Assembly: GCA_026413225.1 (NCBI GenBank)
Contig: CM048554.1
Coordinates: 70,858,463-70,922,462, forward strand
DNA length: 64,000 bases
Source: Otis tarda
Lineage: Eukaryota; Chordata; Aves; Otidiformes; Otididae
Reading direction: 5' to 3'
The notes beneath the pieces were generated by a model that saw only the letters and a program-made list of their open reading frames with translations, was not told the DNA's origin and searched no databases. Every line of letters begins with the position of its first letter. The stretch's first letter is position 1. Below are positions 59,949 to 64,000 of this stretch, in pieces. The translations under genes and the position numbers were made by a program.

Positions 59949-61062
59949 TTAACATGCTTATGTAGTCTGTGGTTTTACACTAAAGATGAAATTTTCCTAG
60001 GAAAGTGAAAGCACAGCAGAATAAAGTAAGAGTATTGGACATCTAACTCAGTAAATATAAAATCATGTAAGTATGAAATTATTTTAAAGAAGAAAAAGAC
60101 CTCTTTATCTTCTGTAGTCCACAAGTAGTGAGACAAAAAATTTAGTGGAAGTTCACTAGATGTGCAGTTCGAGGGGCATATGATTTTAGGTGGCTTACAA
60201 AATTTTTTGAACCTCACTTTTCTCAGCAGTAGTGATTTAGTCACCTTTGATGAATTTTTTTTTTACAAATATAGACAAAAAGAACAGTATATATTATTTA
60301 TATATTATTTGTAGACTCAGAAATTTGAAATGGGCACTAGAAAAAAAAGGAAAAGGGAGAGGGGGATAGAAAAAGAGAGAGAGAAATCTCCTTCTTACAA
60401 TGAAGATAAAAATCAGAGCAGATTGATTTGGCAGACAAAATACTAAAGCACAACATCAACATGAACTCCTGTGGTGTTTACAATAGAGCATCATACAATC
60501 CATGTTATTTCTAAACCGTAGTTCTCAGATACAGAACTCAAAAAGAAGTAAGTTCATTGTGGTGAAGAATGGAGGTTATTGAAAAGCGGGGAGTGAAGAC
60601 GTCTGCAGTGACTGAGACAGCTCATATAAGAAGCAATACCCAGGTGACATCCTAGTTACATTTAGAGCTAATAAAAGCCAATTCACTTCCTTACTGGAGA
60701 TTTTATTTGTAATCCTAGTGGTTTACACTACATTTTAAGGGACTGCTCTGACCTAGGAGATGCCTTGCTAGTTAACTGATTTGATTTAGGTACTCTGTCC
60801 CTCCAAAGTAAGATGTGTGCAGCAATTTCTGGAAGATTACGGGGAAGGAGAGAGCATCTGCGCCATTAAGGGTACCTGGTCAAAGACTTTTCTGGTGTAA
60901 AAGGGGACAATAAAAAATGGTGGGAAGCAACAAACAGAACATACAGAGGAAGAAACCTGACTGATGAATGATAAGGGAGGCAGTAATAATATGTAATTCT
61001 AGGTAATGTGATTCTATGCAATATAATTCTATTAATATAATAGTAATATGATTCTATGATTC
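59949..61062. other. AT-rich non-coding DNA with simple repeats
   Basis: No gene is recognised. There is a purine-rich low-complexity stretch at 60338-60387. Part of 60870-60960 resembles 61130-61230 imperfectly (words such as GAACATACAG and GAACAAAACATACAG). This may mean that the retroviral LTR region to the right extends here or is duplicated. A CR1-tail-like AT repeat (ATTCTATGATTCTG) lies at about 61045-61063. Confidence 0.5.
60338..60387. repeat. Purine-rich low-complexity tract (GA)n
   Basis: A tract of A, G and GA units with no long pyrimidine break. Confidence 0.8.
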
Positions 61063-61945
61063 TGTAAGAACCAAACCTGGTCAGTCACGCTAATTCATAA
61101 GGATACATGTAATGCAAGAATGCTGACTTCAGTAAAATTAGCTGCTCAAGGAACTTTACAAAATGGGATGGAAAGGAAAAGGGGAAGGCAATGAACAAAA
61201 CATACAGCGACACAAAGCTGGAAGACAAACACAGCGGGCACAGTGAGGAGAAACAAACCTCAGTGCTCACACTAATTGATGGGCTACAAAGAAACTGAAT
61301 GTAAACCCATACCTTGCAACAGATAAGGGGGGCCCGGATATCTGAGCGGGTGGACAGCGGGATTATGTAAATTGATGAAGGAATATACAGGGGAAGGAGA
61401 CTGGGTAGGAATAATTGGAGAAGAGAAGGAAAGAGATATAAAGGGCCAATCACATGTAAGAAGGGGTCAGTCAGTGTGCTTGTCTGACTGAGCCCTGCAC
61501 CTAATCACTGCAGTCTGCCCCACCTTCTTATAAAATCCTTTACTGGCTATCTCTCTGTATAATCTCACACTCTATCCTCTATGTGTGTGCTGTAAGGACT
61601 AAGTGCCTGCTGCTCAGGGGACTGGTGTGACTGGATACTGGGGCAGCAACTGGAGTCAGAGCAGAGGTGTAGGCTCCCCTGGCCTGTGGTGTCAGCTGCT
61701 GGAGCGAGTTGGGGTCCGAGTAGTCAGCCATGTCTATGTTGTCTGTGTGGATGTGTCTCTGGGACATGTACTCAGCTTCACTGCTGGCTGAATATGCGAA
61801 CAGGAAAGCAGCAGGCACATATATCACCGCGGCATGGAGACTCCAGGTCCTCAGGTGTCACGGGCTGGGCTCCAGCAGCTAGGCAGGAGGGATCCTCAGG
61901 CTCCAACCTGCTGGAGGTGGTGGCCACTCTTAACATTCCTTAACA
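61063..61945 (+). mobile_element. Probable LTR of an unassigned endogenous retrovirus
   Basis: The left limit is set at TGTAAGAACCAAACC and the right limit at CCTTAACA, giving TG...CA ends, but no flanking duplication is seen, so both are provisional. Inside, a TATA-like CTTATAAAATCC (about 61528) follows the words GACTGAGCCCTGCACC and CACTGCAGTCTGCCCC, and a GC-rich downstream part follows. This layout and my memory of similar avian LTR text support an LTR. No poly(A) signal is certain. Neither strand carries a convincing gene; the frames at 61579-61943 are chance. Confidence 0.5.
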
Positions 61946-64000
61946 ATTTGTGTGATTCCTTCAAACTACCTATAGTCTTAGTAGAAATAAATTCACCACC
62001 TTTTGTATTCTTCAGATTTTTTTTTAATTTTTTTAAAATAAAAACATCTTATGACACTTGACAAAACTTGAGGGGCAAGGGCCAGTGAGAGTGATGTTGA
62101 ATGGAAACTGCTCAGGGTCAGAGGATGCCAGTTGTGTCACCCTCCCTAACAATAAGTGCTGCAATCACTCAGTAATAAGAAGAAAATGGTTATCTTGACA
62201 GTGCGTTCAGGCATGAACAATACTTGCATATCAGGAGTGACTAAAGAAAAAAAAAGAAAGAAGGAGTTTACTGGGTGTGGCACAGGTAGAGTGAATTAAA
62301 ATACGTGAAAATGTATTATTTTTGGATAACAGCCAAACATATACAAGTAGTAAATGCACATAGTAGTTCAGAACATTGAGGATTTTTAGATCTGTAAGGC
62401 TGAGGCACCAGGGGAGGCAAACACTACCCGAGGACTAAATCTTTTCCAGACTTGCTGTTTGCTCAATCTACAGCTTTTGAGTCTGCAGTCAGGTGTGGGA
62501 AGCATGAGCAAACCATGACTGTTACTGAAGTAACTGGGGTTGATATGATTATTCTAGTTCTGTGGTTTTGCTTCTGTGATGATTGCTAGTAACTTTTTGT
62601 GTACTGTTGTCACTGCATGTTAGCATTCATGACTGTAGTAAATTTCATTACCTTTTGCATGACCAAAGTGAGGCAATTTTCAGCTACTTTATGAAAATAT
62701 ATAGTTTTCAAACACTGAAGACCCTAAGTGCCTTTATTTTGCTACATGAATAGTAATTAAACATCTTGTGAAGTGAGACTGATAAGGTTGAGGAATCTTG
62801 TTGTCTGGGAGTAAAGGCAGGCGAAGCAGTAGAGAACTAGAAGAACTGTTGAAAAGTTGTCTATTTTGGCTGAAAAAGGATAGACTGCTCTACTCAGGCA
62901 AAGTTACCTGGTATATAGACTTGTGTTACAAACTCTAGTTGTGTTTGCCAGATTCAAGGTCCAGACTTAAACTTCTAACCATGCAAACAGAAGAGAGAAC
63001 AGAGAATTCTGTCATGAACTTCACATGCAGTTTAAATATCGTATTTTCAAATGTCCTTCTTTAGAAGGGTATGTATGACTCCCTGAAGGTAGGACTATGG
63101 GCAGGGTTGCACTGCAAAGCTAGAAAACTTGGGTAAATTTTTCACACTACAGACTTAACACACATTGCTGCTTTTTCTTCAAAGCCCTTACTACTTTTGC
63201 ATATGCCTTTGCAAATCATATTTGCAGTATATTAAATCCAAATTTTGTTTGACAATGTTAAATATGCATACCTCCATTGAGTTCCTGAGATGCATATTTA
63301 ACAGAAATCTACCTCAGCAAAGAAGATTTTTAAAAATCCTTAAATCATAGCCAAGTCATGGTTGATCTCAACTAGACCAATAAAATGCACATGACCTACA
63401 GACCTTAGTCCTGACTCAGTAAAGCAAATAAATCCATCCTTTACTTAAAGAATGTATATGTCGTATCTCCTCAGCTGAGAACTTTAAAATGCTTTGGTTT
63501 AAGAAGGTTATTTTTTTTTTTTACAAGACCTCTCCTGTCCTGTGTTTGCTACCTCTGATTTTGCAGTCCTCTCAAATGAAATTCCTTTACGCTATCTGTC
63601 AAACTGGGTTTTATTTTGATTGGACTTTTTCTTAGTTGTTTTGTGTATGGAATGTCAAGATAATAATGTTCAAGACAAATGTTCCAATCCAAAGTGTTTA
63701 AGATTTTTTTTTTAGATTAGGTACATTAATTCACCTGTCCCTACTAATTATCATTGATTTAACAGTAATGTATGTCATATCCTCACCTGAAAGCAGGTAG
63801 AGCTATAGTAAATTAAGCAGTTAAGTTTTACCTTCAGACTTTGGATCATCAAAATTAATTATTGACTATGTAAGGAGCAGTCTGTTTACAGTTAGGGGTT
63901 AGCTCCAGACAGTGGATTTACTATAGCTTTCATAAAACTAGTGGAAGACACGTCAAAGATTTAAGAGGAAATTTGATCAGATCTCCAAAGATAAAAATGA
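61946..64000. other. AT-rich non-coding DNA
   Basis: No gene or interspersed repeat is recognised. Homopolymer T/A runs lie near 62018-62045, 63510-63523 and 63705-63713. Confidence 0.6.

Noticed and set aside
1-64000. CRISPR arrays, tRNA or rRNA genes, prokaryotic operons
   Set aside because: No regularly spaced direct repeats with unique spacers, no cloverleaf or rRNA core sequences and no tight gene packing were seen.

Overview
This window looks like AT-rich, non-coding avian DNA. It holds chicken-repeat-1 (CR1) LINE fragments, including copies ending in the bird-typical ATTCTATGAT-type tail, together with long terminal repeats (LTRs) of the kinds spread through neoavian genomes. I found no intact host gene, tRNA, rRNA, CRISPR array or prokaryotic operon. 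Nearly all open frames over 60 codons are chance frames in AT-rich DNA or fall inside repeats. The lineage below 'bird' cannot be fixed from the sequence alone; a passerine or other neoavian bird is my guess.

Layout. 1-7.9 kb: unique AT-rich DNA with one solo LTR of the ERVL-like 'TGT..GGCTGGGATAGAGTTAA' type (1657-2250) and, directly beside it, a short GC-rich coding-like stretch (2251-2345). 7.9-19.7 kb: two copies of one ~1.14 kb GC-rich LTR in opposite orientation (7897-9035 minus, 18557-19698 plus), each with its own perfect 5-bp target duplication. 19.7-33.8 kb: unique AT-rich DNA with simple repeats, some perfect short palindromes and stretches that read like conserved non-coding sequence. 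33.9-37.8 kb: a 5'-truncated CR1 with recognisable reverse transcriptase (33873-35422, plus) followed by an older CR1 in the other direction (36696-37840). 40.5-41.2 kb: a 709-bp solo LTR of another family with a perfect 5-bp duplication. 42.8-56.9 kb: CR1 fragments of both orientations, an LTR fragment at 50.5 kb, a block with interrupted reading frames near 46-47 kb, and an unexplained GC-rich block at 56.4-56.8 kb. 59.3-61.9 kb: a truncated relative of the 1.14 kb LTR (59268-59948) and a probable further LTR (about 61063-61945). The rest is AT-rich unique DNA.

There is no gene network to describe. The window reads as a gene desert or a large intron, shaped by repeated retroelement insertion. 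The best-supported structural results are three solo LTRs with intact target-site duplications. No convincing undescribed system was found. The most useful leads are the inverted LTR pair, the two small coding-like stretches (2.3 kb and 46-47 kb), the GC-rich block at 56.4 kb and several possible conserved non-coding elements.
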